DNA of 64,000 nucleotides from Acanthochromis polyacanthus (lineage: Eukaryota > Chordata > Actinopteri > Pomacentridae). Below, piece by piece: positions 15,040-26,681 of this stretch (positions are counted from its first letter, which is position 1; every line of letters begins with the position of its first letter). Position numbers and translations under genes: made by a program. The stretch lies in assembly GCF_021347895.1 (NCBI RefSeq), contig NC_067117.1, forward strand, positions 32,246,067 through 32,310,066, in the 5' to 3' direction. The notes beneath the pieces are model-generated. The model did not search any database and had not been told where the DNA came from. It was given only the letters and a program-made list of their open reading frames with translations.

Positions 15040-15047
15040 AGACACAC

Positions 15048-15097
<50 letters not shown>

Positions 15098-15579
15098 AGA
15101 AATCCCTAGAGACAGAAAGAGGGAGGGAGGAAAGAGGGAGAGAGGGTGAGAGGAACAGACAGGAGCAGACAGACGTCCCTCAGCAGTTTAGTCGCCGGTC
15201 ACTCGGCGGAAAACGCGGAACGCTGATTTCTGGGACGGAAAGTGGCAGAAAAGCGAGACACAAACTACATTTAACAGCTGTACCGATACTTCTGTTTATC
15301 TAGAGATAGACAGATCTAGAGATAGATAGACAGATTTCGGAGGAAGAGGAGGAGAAACCGGCGAGAAGGAGGAGGAGAGAACCGAGCCAGGAGGAGGACG
15401 CACGGACCGGAGGGGAAGGAGAGGAGGCTGGAGAGAGAGAAAAGGAAGGATTTTTTCTTTCTTTTCTTTTTTTAAATATTTTTTTTAGTCTCCTCTCCTT
15501 CTTCCTTCTCTTCTCCAGCTCCACAGCCAGCCAATCTGCCTCTTCTGGAGCATTTATGTCTGCGTTCCGGAGGCTTTAA
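15040..15579 (+). promoter_or_regulatory. pmepa1: pmepa1 proximal promoter and 5' leader
   Basis: This 540-bp purine-rich region is upstream of the main ATG. It starts with an uninterrupted GA tract (15051-15094), continues through agggagg/agagggag runs, and has a CpG-bearing core (15190-15240: gtcgccggtcactcggcgg, aacgcggaacgc). A tandem CAGACAGAC near 15163 is two overlapping Smad half sites, fitting known TGF-beta control of the gene. Short gatctagagatag repeats occur at 15300-15335, and a T-rich stretch follows at 15460-15490. The cap site is not determinable. Short open frames here are products of the GA repeat. Confidence 0.55.
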
Positions 15580-15676
15580 ATGTTGAACTTGATGGGTGTT
15601 TTAAACGCCACCGCCGCCAATGTCTCCTGTACTTGTAACTGCAAGCGCTACAACCCCCTCCAGAGCATGGAAATCA
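15580..15676 (+). CDS. pmepa1: pmepa1 coding exon 1 (main first exon)
   Basis: This exon encodes the lumenal/extracellular N terminus of PMEPA1/TMEPAI, a type I membrane protein that in mammals sequesters receptor-regulated Smads and recruits NEDD4-family ubiquitin ligases. Residues 1-32 start MLNLMGV and contain C17, C19 and C21 in NVSCTCNCKR, followed by LQSMEI; this pattern is characteristic of vertebrate PMEPA1. N9 (NAT) and N14 (NVS) are possible N-glycosylation sequons. The exon ends in phase 1 at a strong donor (gtgagt at 15677); without splicing the frame stops two codons later. The ATG at 15580 aligns with the mammalian start although its context is weak (T at -3); M5 is an in-frame alternative. 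LDLRAD4, the paralogue, has an LDL-receptor class A module here instead, so PMEPA1 fits better. Confidence 0.93.
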
Positions 15677-16789
15677 GTGAGTAACTTGCATTTCATGACT
15701 TTATTCATTCCCTTTCCGTGTGTGTGAAGCTGCGCAGTCTCTATTTGGGGCTCATTTGTTTCTGTTTCTGCTCCCTTTCCTCTATTTCTGACAACACTGA
15801 CAGCGTGTGGAGTGATTATTTCCCCCTGATTCCTGATTGTTTTTGCGTTTTCTGGACCAACAAAACCAGCCCAGGGTTGCGTTTTACGGCACCCTAATGT
15901 TTGTTTTTGTCTGTAAATTGGTGCTTTTTGGGGCGACTTTCTGTGTTTCTCTGTCTCCTCTGACTTTCTCCTCATTGGTGCGCATGATTGTTGAACTTGA
16001 ACCAAACGTTTCCAACCTTTTTTACGCACGGATTTGATTAAACCTTCCGTTTTCTTAGATTTACACGACTCCCAGGCTCAAGTTTTGACAGATTCCGGGG
16101 CTCTTTTCTCGCTGCAGAGCCGTTGTGTCTGCTTTCCAAGTCATTTTTGTGACAAATCCAGCCCCCTTTTTTCACTGCAAAAAAAAAAAAAAAAAAGAAG
16201 CAGAAGCAGAGACTTAAAGTGTTGTTGAAAGTGTTGCCGCAGAAGGCTCGTCCTCGGTGGGGTCTGGTCGGTGGGAAACGGGGGGCAGCTGGAAGTTTTG
16301 TCGTCGCTTCGTCATTCGAGCAAAGCCAGACGTCTGTCTCGCCGTCTGCCTGCCTGCCTGCCCGTGCGCGTCCGTGCTCGTGCGCGCCCCCGCGCGCGTG
16401 TGTGTGTATGTGTGTGGTCGTATCTGGGAAATCCCTGCGTTTGTGTGTCTGCGTGTGCTTGTGTGTTGTGAGCGCGCTTTTATGTGTGCATGTGTTGTGT
16501 TTGGTTGAAGCTGCTGATACCGACAGAATAACACTGTAATGAAACCTGCGTGCGTGTGCGCGCGCGCGTGTGTGTCCGGTTGAGGTCACCAGCAGCACTG
16601 ACTCACAGCTTCAGACACAATTCAAGTCTCTAGAGAAGACAATGCACACACAAAAATAATCAAAAATCACAATAAATAGATAATAGAGAAATTGCAGTGC
16701 GCCCAAAATGCAATTTCCAAATTGCAGCAGCTGGAATTTTCACAATAAAGGTAAAATATGTCACAAAATACTGTTATAGATGAAAGCTT

Positions 16790-18300
16790 TGTGGTGCTAC
16801 AGCAAAACCCCGACCTGCAAATCATATTCTGCAGACATAAGGGACCGAGCTGGTTGACTGCAGCCGACAGCCCCATTATCAGTGCGACATGTTGGTTTTG
16901 TTCCAGTGGGAAGAAAAGAAAAAAAAAGAGAGATACAGTTGTGACAAGTATAGCAAAAATAATCACTTTTTTCTTTGATTTTGGCAAAAATCTTACTCTC
17001 CAGCTGTAAGGAAACAAGCTAGTCTGCAGGCAAAACCCCATTATCTATGCAATATACTTATATTTTTTCCAGGGGAAAGTCATGAAAAAAAGATAAAATT
17101 GTGACAAATAATGCAAAATTAGCACTTTTTTGTTTGATTATTGTGAAATCATATTCTTCAGCTGTAAGGGAACATGTTTGTCTGGTAGGCTTCAGCAAAA
17201 ACCCCTTTGTCAGCTCAATATGTTGTTTTTATCAGTGGAAAGAAATCAAAGAAAGTGATCAAATTGTGACTTATGTTGTAAAGTTTACAAAAATAATCAC
17301 TTGTTTTGTGCAAATTTTACTCTACAGTTGCATAAGGAAACAAGCTTGTATGGTAGGCTGCAGGCAAAACCCCATTATCAGTGCAATATGTTGGGGTTTT
17401 TTCAGTAAAAAGAAATGAAAAAGGTGATACAATTGCGACTACTATTCTAAAATTTTGAAAAAAAATAATCATGTTTTGCAAATCTTACTCTCCGGCTGTA
17501 AGGAAACAAGCTAGTCTGGTAGGTTGCAACCAAAATCACATTATCAATGCAATATGTTGGTTTTGTTCCAGTGGAAAGACATTTAAAAAGTGAAAAACTT
17601 ATGACTACTATTGCAAAATTTGCTAGAATAATCACTTTTCTTTGCTTTGCTTTATGCAAATCTTACTCCCCAAATGTAAAGAAACAAGTTTGTCTGGTGG
17701 CTGCAACCAGAACTCACACTGTCAGTTCAATATGTTGGGGTTTTTTTCAGTGGAAAGAAAGGAAAGAAGTGATAAAATTGTCACTGATATTGTAAAAATA
17801 ATGAAACATTTTGCAGATGTTACCCTCTACCTGTAAGGAAATAATCTGCTCTACTAGGCTGCAGCCAAAATCCCATTATCAGGATTATTTGGTTGGAAAG
17901 CAATTTTGAAATGAAAATTCCCACTGAAATCATGTTTCATGTTGCAAAATTAGCAAAAAAAAAACAACAACACTTTTATTGTTTTGTTTTTGCTTATCTG
18001 TAAGGCTGCAACAAATATTTATTTTTCTGAGTGGCAAATAAATGGAGAAAAATTAAAATTCCCACTAAAATCTTGACTCAGGTTGTAGAATTTGCAAACA
18101 TAATCGCTGCTGTTTTTTGCAAATCTTTTCCTCCAGACATGAGGAAAATGCTGATCTGTGAGGCTGCAGCTAACAGTATTTTTGCATTTTTCCTCGTGGA
18201 AGGTAAATTCAAAACAAAGAAAATTCACTCTAAAATCATGACCCGTATGGCAATATTTGGAAAAATCATTGCAGTTTTTGGTTGTTTTTTGGATATTATT
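16790..18300 (+). repeat. ancient ~165-bp tandem array, about nine units
   Basis: Landmark CTGTAAGGAAACA recurs in diverged form near 16836, 17005, 17165, 17329, 17498, 17676, 17831, 17999 and 18137, giving spacings of about 140-180 bp. Other per-unit landmarks are CAAAACCCCATTATCAGTGC, AATATGTTGG, TTCCAGTGGAAAG and ATAATCACTTTT. Units are strongly diverged, so the array is old. It begins about 1.1 kb after exon 1. Confidence 0.85.
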
Positions 18301-20615
18301 GAGCTCAGTTAACCCACAGCTTAAATACGTGCATGGCTACAAAAGAAAAAGTAATCAAAGATGCTCCAGAAACGTTTATTTCTTTATCTATCAATTAGTT
18401 GATTGATTATTCTGTCTTTAAAACGTAACAGAAACAAAACCACAAAGCCAAACATGGCATCATCAATCTTATTTGGTTTGACGAGAAGTTAAATACTTTG
18501 AGATATTCGAGTTTATTAACGCTCAGAGATGAATCCAAAGGTGTGCTCAGAGGATGACACAGCTTGTGGTCTCTCAAGCTTTTTAGAAAATTTATTTGAC
18601 TTTTAAAGAATTGTGATTCACTGAGTCCATGGCCGTTTCGTTCCCATGAAAAATCTAGTTAGAACAGCTTTTCTTTTGGAAGATGGAGATATTTTGACAG
18701 ACTTTCTGTGATTTTTCTGGTTTCAAATTGAAAGGAAAGATGCTGGAGAAGCCGGTGAGTAATGTGCTTGTCTAGTTATGTACGGGAAGAGGTCACGCTG
18801 GTGTCATCAGTCATTTGTTGCCCATAAAGCTTCAGTGACGCAACGTTTATCCCAATTAAACAGGTTCTGTATGAGCGCTGGCAGAGCAGGTGACATACAA
18901 GTAATCACCTTCTTTTTAATTCCTGATCTTCATATTTGCATCTTTTATGCCTGCTAACGCTCTGAACTGTAACTGGATTTTTTTGCTGCTGTCTCATTTT
19001 TAGCTCATTAATTACTACAATTTAGAGGTCATGGGAACAGCATAGCCATAATAAAGAAGTGAAAAACCTTGAATGAACGTAATCAACATTTTCCCAAGTG
19101 CCCAGAGGTGTTTCCAACTCTAGAAAATAAAATGTTGGATTTTAATTTGTTTGCACGCCTTTGTGTAAACACTGCCTGCAGTTCAGCGGAGAAATCCACA
19201 ATTTTTACATTTCTGTAGTTGATTATTTTCCAGATGTCTTTTGGTCACAGGTGACCTACTGATGGCTTCATGGTTGCACCAAGGAGAGCAGAATTTTTGG
19301 ATTTTTTTTCAGTGTAGTGAGACCAAACTGTGTATTTTGTGGCTATTTTTGAAATGACACAAATAGAATAAAAACATTTTTGAGAATTATCTCGCTTTTA
19401 GGCTTTTTCATCACAAACCATTTAGAAAATCCAACAATTATTTCTGTTTCTACAGTTTATGGCTCTGATAAACGGTGTAATTTTGATGATTTTTTTCACA
19501 GATAACATCTCTTTCAATGCCTGCCAGCAATTATTGGGATGCAAAGGGTAAAAGATAATTTAATTACCTGCTGTAGCCGCTAGTTTTGTTGCTGTGCTTA
19601 TGAAGTGAATGTGGTGACAGCTGCTGAATTCTTTGAAACAGACTTTAAAAATGAATGGATTTGGGCTGTAGATCATATTTTTCATGATCTGTTACTCAAT
19701 CCCACTTCTCACATGACAGTAAAAGTCAAATAAACCTCTCCCCTGTGAGCTGTATGCAGACAAGTTTGTACCTTCAGGCCTTTTTAAAAAAAAAAAAATC
19801 AAAGCTCCAGATATTTTCTTTCATGCTGATCCAAGCGCCCCAACCGTGAGTCACGTAGCCTTTTCTCTGGGAAAAAAAAAATGAGCGGGATTTTTACTTT
19901 CAGAATCACGGAACAAAACAAAAATTACACAAAAGCATGTTCCCGTATACGAATATCTGTAGCAATCAATCTATGTAAAACAGATCATTGCCTGGACTTG
20001 TAAGAGATAAGAACACAGACGTGCGCTCTCACAATTCCTCAGTCTGAAAACAGACGTGATGTTTAGTCTGGAAGACAGAAGGAGGGAAACGGATAAACCA
20101 AAGAGGGAGAACAGAGCAAACTGCAAAGAGACAGTAGAGACATAAGGGAGTGGGGAAGAATATGTTGAAACTTTGGAAAATAAAAGGTGACACTAGAGAA
20201 AAAAGAGAGAATATGAGAAACAGAAAGAAGCAAAAACAGACGCTGTGGTGATTTGAAGACTGTGTGTGAGTTGACAGACTGAAACTAATTGATGCATTGG
20301 CCCTTATTATCTTAAAAAAAAGAGAATACTTTCAGGCCAGTCCAGCTGTACTGGGCTGTATGCACTGGAGTGTGACAGGAGAGATGAAAGACATGGCGGA
20401 ACAAAGTAAAACACTGAATAATCCACGTTATACACTTGAGGTGTGCTGATCAAAGAGGGATGTAGACATGATGGGAAAAAAGGAGGGGTTCCCTTTTTTT
20501 TTTTTTTTTACCTCAGAAGATCTTAAAAATAGACTTGAGAGGAAAGCTCTTGTTTGATAACAAGACATCTGATCTGATATTTGTTGCTGCGTGCGTTAAA
20601 GTTTAGGTTTTGACG
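18301..20615. other. intron 1, no gene seen
   Basis: Mostly unique AT-rich DNA. 19140-19420 resembles parts of 24130-24310 and 48880-49110 (taaacac.gcctgcagttcagc; caccaaggag), an ancient dispersed repeat. A T-run lies at 20491-20511. Confidence 0.4.
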
Positions 20616-20811
20616 AGGGCTGTCACTTTAACATGTTAAATTAATTAATTACAGAAAAAAATACAATAATCGCCGGTCCAAAAAATTTTGGTCACGTGAT
20701 CTATAGGAGCCATTTTGTTTCCAATTCATGAACGCCGGTTATGCCTGTTAACGTTGTTTACAACGCAGAGAGTAATTCTAGGTCTTTTTTGGCTTCATAA
20801 ATACCTGAAAA

Positions 20812-20952
20812 ATGACGGGCTGTTGTGCCTTTGGGTGCACAAATCGATCGGAGAAGGGATTACACATGTTTAGATTTCCCAGGAGTAGTGAAAGAATGAA
20901 ACTGTCGGAAAATAAAGTCCGGAGAGTGGGATGGAAACCGATTTCATCATGA
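20812..20952 (+). pseudogene. THAP-domain fragment (truncated zinc finger)
   Basis: A 46-codon frame from ATG encodes the first two-thirds of a THAP zinc finger. It starts MTGCCAFGCTNRSEKG, has FRFP at 20-23 and the GWKP signature at 40-43. The Cys pair (C5/C9 or C4/C9) is present but the frame stops at TGA before the second C..H pair needed to bind zinc, and the first conserved Trp is replaced near residue 32. THAP domains occur in P-element-type transposases and host regulators. Surrounding repeat sequence favours a transposon or retrocopy origin, with no downstream coding region seen. Confidence 0.6.
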
Positions 20953-21095
20953 TTTTTGTGCCAGATTAGTCCCATGTATGTACTTTCATGTTATGATGTA
21001 TGGGTGAATGACAGATAGAAAAGTTTGATGTGATTTTAGGCAGTTGTGGTTATTTTGACTTTGACCATTTTCATGCATGGAGATGCATGAAATGC

Positions 21096-21141
21096 GGGCC
21101 GCTGAAGTTTAACGGGGTAACCCGTTAAACTTCAGCGGCCC
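21096..21141. repeat. perfect 21-bp-arm hairpin
   Basis: The left arm starts GGGCCGCTGAAG (21096-21116) and the right arm is its exact complement (21121-21141), with a 4-nt loop gtaa. It is GC-rich within AT-rich DNA. Confidence 0.9.
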
Positions 21142-22256
21142 ATCTGAGCTTCGACAACAGCCTCCCTGTTCATTCACATGATTTCCAATTCAACAAACAG
21201 CTGACAGTTTTCTGTTTCCTATTTTCTGTTTTCCGTCCAACCTGCAGTCACTTATCAGCCTCATATGACCCGAACAGGCTCCGTGTTGTTCACCTGTTTC
21301 TGGGCTGTTAGCCGCCGTTAGCATGAGGATGCTGTTAGCCATATGCTTACAGCTGCAGCAGCGTACAGGCGGACGGGAAAACGTATTTTACTAAATTTAC
21401 CGAAGCTGCAAACTCGATGATAGAAACATTATACACCCATGGAAAGCTTAGATTCTCATGAATCCGCCGGTATAAACCACTTTCAGATGTGATTACCACA
21501 GCGGGTAATATAAACACATTTGTCCAACAAACAGCAAATAACGTAAACAGCACAACTCACCTTTGAAGGCTCAAAACTAGTCACAGATGAAAATATTCAA
21601 CTAAAAACGGCCATAATCCAACCTTGGACATCCAGACAATACAAGCCAGTAAATTATTTTGTCCAAAACGTGTCTTATAATCAGTAAACAATCCATAGTT
21701 TTCGTGAATGTCCACCTCGCGCTGCGCGTCCCATATTGAGTGAATGGAAAGGCTTCAAATCCCCAGTTGTCGCCACTCTCATTATATAGGCACTCTACTT
21801 CAGACCTTCAGTCTGGTAGTAACGTCGGACAAATGTGGCAGCTCAGCCTCAAACTTTCTCTTTTATTCCAAAAACAGTTCAGCAAAAGTATTTCTGAAAG
21901 CATTTGAGGTGAGAAATAAGCTGCTGAATCTGTCCTCGTTTTAGTTCGACAGCTATAGACATGTATCTTAACATTAGCTATGACAGTCTTGGTCCTTGAA
22001 AGTTCTTCAGTTTACAAAAAGTCTTAAAATGTTGAATTTAATCACTATAATTCACTTTGAGTTTGTTGTTGTTTAAGTCCACATTTACATCTATTCAGCG
22101 ATTCAGTCGTCAAACAAAAATTTTATTTGATTTGAAGAACTTTGCTTATTGTGTCAAATATTTAAATTTGACAAGAATGGGATTAATCATGTCTAATTAA
22201 TTAACTTCAAAGCCTTTGATTAATTTTTCCAATGGCGTATCACAAGTTTCAACATA

Positions 22257-22594
22257 CACTACTGTTCAAAAATTTGGAGTCACTTTGAAATGTCCTTAAT
22301 TTTGAAAGAAAACTGTTTTTTCAATGAAGATAACATTAAATGTATCAGACATTGTTAATGTGGTAAATGACTATTCTAGCTGGAAACGTCTGATTTTTAA
22401 TGGAATATCTCCATAGGGGTACAGAGGAACATTTCCAGCAACCATCACTCCTGTGTTCTAATGCTACATTGTGTTAGCTAATGGTGTTGAAAGGCTCATT
22501 GATGATTAGAAAACTCTTGTGCAGTTATGTTAGCACATGTATAACAGTGAATAATAAAATTGTCTTGGTGACCCCAAGCTTTTGAACGGTAGTG
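22257..22594 (-). mobile_element. family A MITE
   Basis: This is a nearly complete copy with both ends (CACTACTGTTCAAAAATTT and CTTTTGAACGGTAGTG) and the conserved middle GGAATATCTCCATAGGGG. Confidence 0.85.
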
Positions 22595-22679
22595 TGTCTG
22601 TTGCGGAGATTTGTGCCTTGGAACCAATACAAAACCCAGTTCCAGAAATGTGAGGGAATAAAGCTTTGTTGTGTTCATT

Positions 22680-23100
22680 TTGCATTAACCACCGCAAGCC
22701 ATGCATCTTTAATCACAATTAGCAAATAATAAGCACTTTCAGGAAGCCACCGAGAACCAATCAGCCTCTTTTTTACTTCCACCTGCAATTAAGTGTGCGC
22801 TGATTGACAGAAAAAAACAAACAGGTGGAAGGAATCAAAAGCAATCTGCCTGAGAATTAATACTTAGCTTAAAGACAATAGCACCTCAATGAGCCGGGTT
22901 CTGACTGAATTAGAAATACACCAATTACAGAGTGCAACGCTAATGCGGCTAATGTGGTGCTCCTCTCCAACCAATGCACCTTTATCAGCTGGATGTGGAG
23001 CCTTTAAACACCTCCGAGTCATTGAATCCAGATGAATCCCGACTCGCTTCACGCCGCCATTCATCCGCCTCGCTCCCGCACATCCTTCCTTCCTTCCTTC
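22680..23100. promoter_or_regulatory. candidate conserved-type noncoding element
   Basis: This is a complex, repeat-free stretch with clustered homeodomain-like cores (AATTA), CACCTG and CAGCTG E-boxes, TTTATC and CCAAT motifs, ending in CpG-bearing sequence and a CCTT run. The texture resembles developmental enhancers, but conservation cannot be judged here. Confidence 0.25.
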
Positions 23101-24480
23101 CTTCATTGCGGTTCAAATTGAAATTGTAGGGTTTCGTTTACCTGTCACACCCTCTGACATATAAGAGCACACACACACACACACACATATGCAAAAACAC
23201 ATCTGTTCTGAGCGGCAGACATTGCTAGTCAAAGCACATGACATCAGCATTACTCAGAGGCTGGCCATGTGTGTGTGTGTGTGCGGTGAAGTCATCGCTG
23301 TATCACTTCGTAAGAATCGTGTCCTTCCAGTAGCTCCCCGTTTGTTGCTACACGTCTGGCTCGTCTGAACGCCAACACATCCACCGTCTGCCTCCACAGC
23401 CAACTTAAATGTTATCCATAGTGTGTCAGACAGTGTGTGAGTTCAGCTGCAGGGTAACGGTATTTATTTTGGTTATTGAATTCGAGGAAAAAGAAGTCAC
23501 GGTGTTCTCAGAGTGGACGGGAGGCAGCGACAGGAAGGCCGTGGCGTGACTGTTGTTCTGGTTTTTCTGGTTGAAAAAAATCCCTTTTCTGTTAAGTCAA
23601 GAGTGCAGGGTTCTTGTTTTTAGAGTTGCGTGTGATGTATGGCAAGTTTTCTTTTCAGATCATATCTATCTGTGCTCAGCTTTTAACAGTTAGACCTTTT
23701 GCCCACTCAGAGGGAAAAAACCTAATCAACAGAAGACACAACCTGAAACTGCAGTGACCTTCAAGCTATAGAAAATGATAATTAAATACTTTCAGTTGCA
23801 TATTTCACAAGTAATGTGATCCACGTTTCGACACTTCTGATTGAGAACCATCAGATTTGTAAAGTTTATGTTGTACTTAACTCCTCTTGTCATGTTTTTA
23901 TTCACCATGGACTAATTTTTTACTGCAGATGGAAGCACAAACCATGGCTGGAAGTAGCATTGTTGATTCTCTTTCTACAAAATAGCCCATGTTTTTTTTC
24001 ACATTACTCTCTAAAATGGTGTTTCACCGTGCTGATAGTATCTTCCAACAACTTCCCGTCAACTTGCTCCTCTGTAAAGGGTTTTTCTAGCCATGCTGCA
24101 TTTATATTTATTGGTTTTGTTTGCTCTGTGTGAGCACTGCATGGAGATCAGCCAAGCTATCCATGAATTTGAGTCCGTCATTGCTTCTCGATTGTACCAA
24201 GGAGCGTAGAATTTCTCATTTCTTACTAAATGTGGTACAAAAGTCTTTATATTTGGCTTTTTAAGGCATATAGAACAAAGTGATTTTAGTGAAATATCAC
24301 GATTTTAAGCTTAGATTTAGTCAGTTTTCCATATGAAATTATGCGGGATTAGTTCAAGAACCATTAGAAAGTTGAGAATCTGTTGATTCATTGGGTTTGT
24401 ACTGTTTCTGCTTATTGTAAATAGTGGAATTTTGGCGATTTTTGTAATGATAATATGCTTACATGTGCAATCGGCCATCT
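23101..24480. other. intron 1, no gene seen
   Basis: Contains short CA and GT runs (23168-23187 and 23271-23282). The remainder is unique-looking; 24130-24310 belongs to an old dispersed repeat shared with 19150 and 51640. Confidence 0.4.
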
Positions 24481-24509
24481 TTGAGGTTTGAATAGGATCA
24501 ATAGGAGCC

Positions 24510-24518
24510 TATATAAAG
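24510..24518 (+). promoter_or_regulatory. TATA box
   Basis: TATATAAAG lies 30 bp before an initiator-like CACTCT and 91 bp before the 40-codon frame. It may be an LTR promoter. Confidence 0.35.
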
Positions 24519-24600
24519 TTCATGCCCTCTCTTCGTCTGCACTCTGAGTTGAAACCAAGTTCACGCTGAGCTAAGCAGAAATAATGTTAACTGAGCAGAA

Positions 24601-24723
24601 ATGTTAAAAAAGAGGTACGATTACATCACAGAGATCCTGACTGGGTCTGAAGACGATGGGTTGTGGCCTCCCAGTACCGATGAGTTTGCATACGTATATG
24701 AGAAGAGGGAATGCATTGTATAG
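24601..24723 (+). CDS. possible 40-residue peptide from a mini transcription unit
   Basis: The frame starts at ATG (G at -3) and ends in TAG; it begins MLKKRYDYITEILTG and ends YVYEKRECIV. It is acidic in the middle (SEDDG), has no signal peptide or membrane span, and no family is recognised. What makes it notable is context: TATATAAAG at 24510-24518, an initiator-like CACTCT near 24540 and AATAAA at 24777-24782, so a transcript of only about 260 nt would fit. It could equally be chance, or part of a solo LTR, which also has TATA and AATAAA. Confidence 0.25.
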   Translation: MLKKRYDYITEILTGSEDDGLWPPSTDEFAYVYEKRECIV

Positions 24724-24776
24724 TCAGTTTAAATCTCAAGATTTTGCTCATGTTTGGTCTTACAGTCTCTGTATTG

Positions 24777-24782
24777 AATAAA
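24777..24782 (+). terminator. AATAAA polyadenylation signal
   Basis: AATAAA lies 54 bp after the stop codon of the 40-codon frame. No strong GT-rich downstream element follows. Confidence 0.3.
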
Positions 24783-24799
24783 CATTATTTGCATCAGAC

Positions 24800-26681
24800 T
24801 CTGAAGACTTTCTTGAAAACTTTTTAAAGACTCCAACTTTTGATCCAGATTTGATTTTTGACTACGTTTGACTGATCATTGCTGACCTTTAGCAGACAGA
24901 AGAAGTCACAACAACATCACTTCACTCCCGGACTGTAACTTGCTGTGCGTTGACATAATTACCCATTTATGGAGACATCAAACCTTCGTAACGATTAGAT
25001 AAGAGGAACATTTGTGGCATAGACGCTTCAACGAATCCATGAGAAAACTCCAGCGTTTTGTCAGATTTTGTCATGTTTTTAAACCAGGGTTACCAGTTAT
25101 TAGACGGTGTTTGTCTTTCTTGTCTCTGTCTTTTAGTTCTCATTGATTCAGAGTCTTTCTTTCCTTCTTTTCCGCCTTCGTTTTCCTTTCTGTCTCTCTT
25201 TCGCTCTCACTCAGTGAATCATGGAAATTAAATGATTGAGTCTGTTCTGGCTGGCCTCCTAGACTTATTATGTAAACCTCTCTGTCTGGCTGTCTCGGTA
25301 CTCTGTGTGAGTGTGTGTGCACATGTGTTAGTCTGCGTTTGTCTATTAATTTCCTATCCGGATGACTGTGTGTTTCTGCATGTGAATAGATACTGTGATA
25401 GGCACTTTAAGGAAGGGTTTATAAAAGTTGTTTTACTATCGCTGTTCTACATTTGCCTTTCTTCCAGTAAAGTAGAGGGATTGATTCGATTTATGTTTAC
25501 AGAAGCCTTCGTGGATCAAACTCTGCCTTTTGTGGTTTTTTCCCTCTGATTGACAGCTTGGCGCCGTCCCAGACACAAAATCACTTTAATCCTCGTGTAC
25601 AATAAACAGACAGTAATTTGTCTTGGAAGAGATTACTTATTCCACAGAAAGTCGCCTCAGCTGCTTCGTCTTTGTTTCCTGGTTTCGGATATATCATCAC
25701 ACCGCGAGCTGCCACAGTCTGGGTTCAATGCGGTGCTTAAAAGTACATCAACAGTGGCTGCTGAAGGCAGAAATACTGTTTTCCACCTCCTGTCTCTGTA
25801 CGAAGGGTAAACAAAAAGTTCTGAGCTTGTTCCAGATTTAAATTTGGTTGCCATCTCCGTCAAAATAGTGTCACGGTGCAGCGATATGCAGCTCCCAGGG
25901 CTCCTGCAACATTTGTAATGCAGTTCTCTTATGTAAACATGTTAACACCATCTGCAATGAGCGCAGAATCCTAAACTTTGTGAAAATGGCAACTGATCAA
26001 CTTGAATACCATTTTGGGGAAGAAAAATAAGCCACAGTGAATAAAACATGGCTAACATTGTGGATGGGGAGTGAGAATTTTGTTATCATGGCCAAAAAAT
26101 GTATGTGTAATTAGGCCATAATTTACGTTGTTTGCACATAAAGTTCACCCTCAGGATGTTACAGTAGAACTCGACAGACTTGAGGCATTCATTCATTGTG
26201 CACAACCACATACATGTTAAAAACAACTAGCCAGACCTGAATAGCCTTGTCCAGTTTCAGAAACTGTGGGTTCTTCCACTGTGGAAACTGTTATTTCACC
26301 TCTTGATGGCAGCCCCTCTTATTGCCAGTGATGATCTTCCACATGAAAATTGGATCATTTCAGGTGCTGACTGACACAAAATGTGCAAGTACAAGTGTTC
26401 ACAAAATGCATTACAAAGATTATAAAGTTGATACTGCAATGTCGAGTGGTCTCCTAACTTGTGAGACATTGGGCGGACATTCTCAGAATGTTTTGATCCT
26501 CCCTGGCATAGAGTACTGTGATGACCTAACTTCTTTATTTCCTTTCATTTTCCCGCTTTCCTGCATTTTCCTGCTGTATTTTGCTCAAAAACAGCAACGA
26601 TTATTCACTGAATCAGCGTGATAGACAAAGAATGCCCAACTATTTAGAATTTTGCTTTAGTTATTTCTCTAAAAAAAAAGC
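24800..26681. other. intron 1, no gene seen
   Basis: Unique-looking DNA. Overlapping frames at 25232-25863 occur on both strands and have low-complexity or unremarkable translations. A donor-like or acceptor-like site set that would make an exon is not evident. Confidence 0.35.

Larger units (their letters stand above)
20616..22243. mobile_element. composite repeat with THAP remnant
   Basis: The left boundary AGGGCTGTCACTTTAACATG resembles a common fish repeat terminus; related AT-rich TTAATTAATTAAC sequence recurs at 22195-22240. Within it lie the THAP remnant (20812-20952) and a 21-bp-arm hairpin (21096-21141). Exact borders of the inner element are uncertain. Confidence 0.4.

Noticed and set aside
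15004..15303. 99-codon RERERE frame
   Set aside because: Product of the GA microsatellite in the pmepa1 leader.
15601..16029. 142-codon open frame on the minus strand over pmepa1 exon 1
   Set aside because: It is antisense to a confident coding exon and its splice donor, with no recognisable domain; chance frame in CpG-richer DNA.
16038..16598. 186-codon minus-strand frame and overlapping plus-strand frames
   Set aside because: Derived from CA/GT and CG-alternating simple sequence just inside intron 1; translations are low complexity (poly-TH, poly-CV).
16790..18300. CRISPR-like array of regularly spaced repeats
   Set aside because: Units are contiguous and diverged with no distinct spacers, and the setting is a vertebrate intron.
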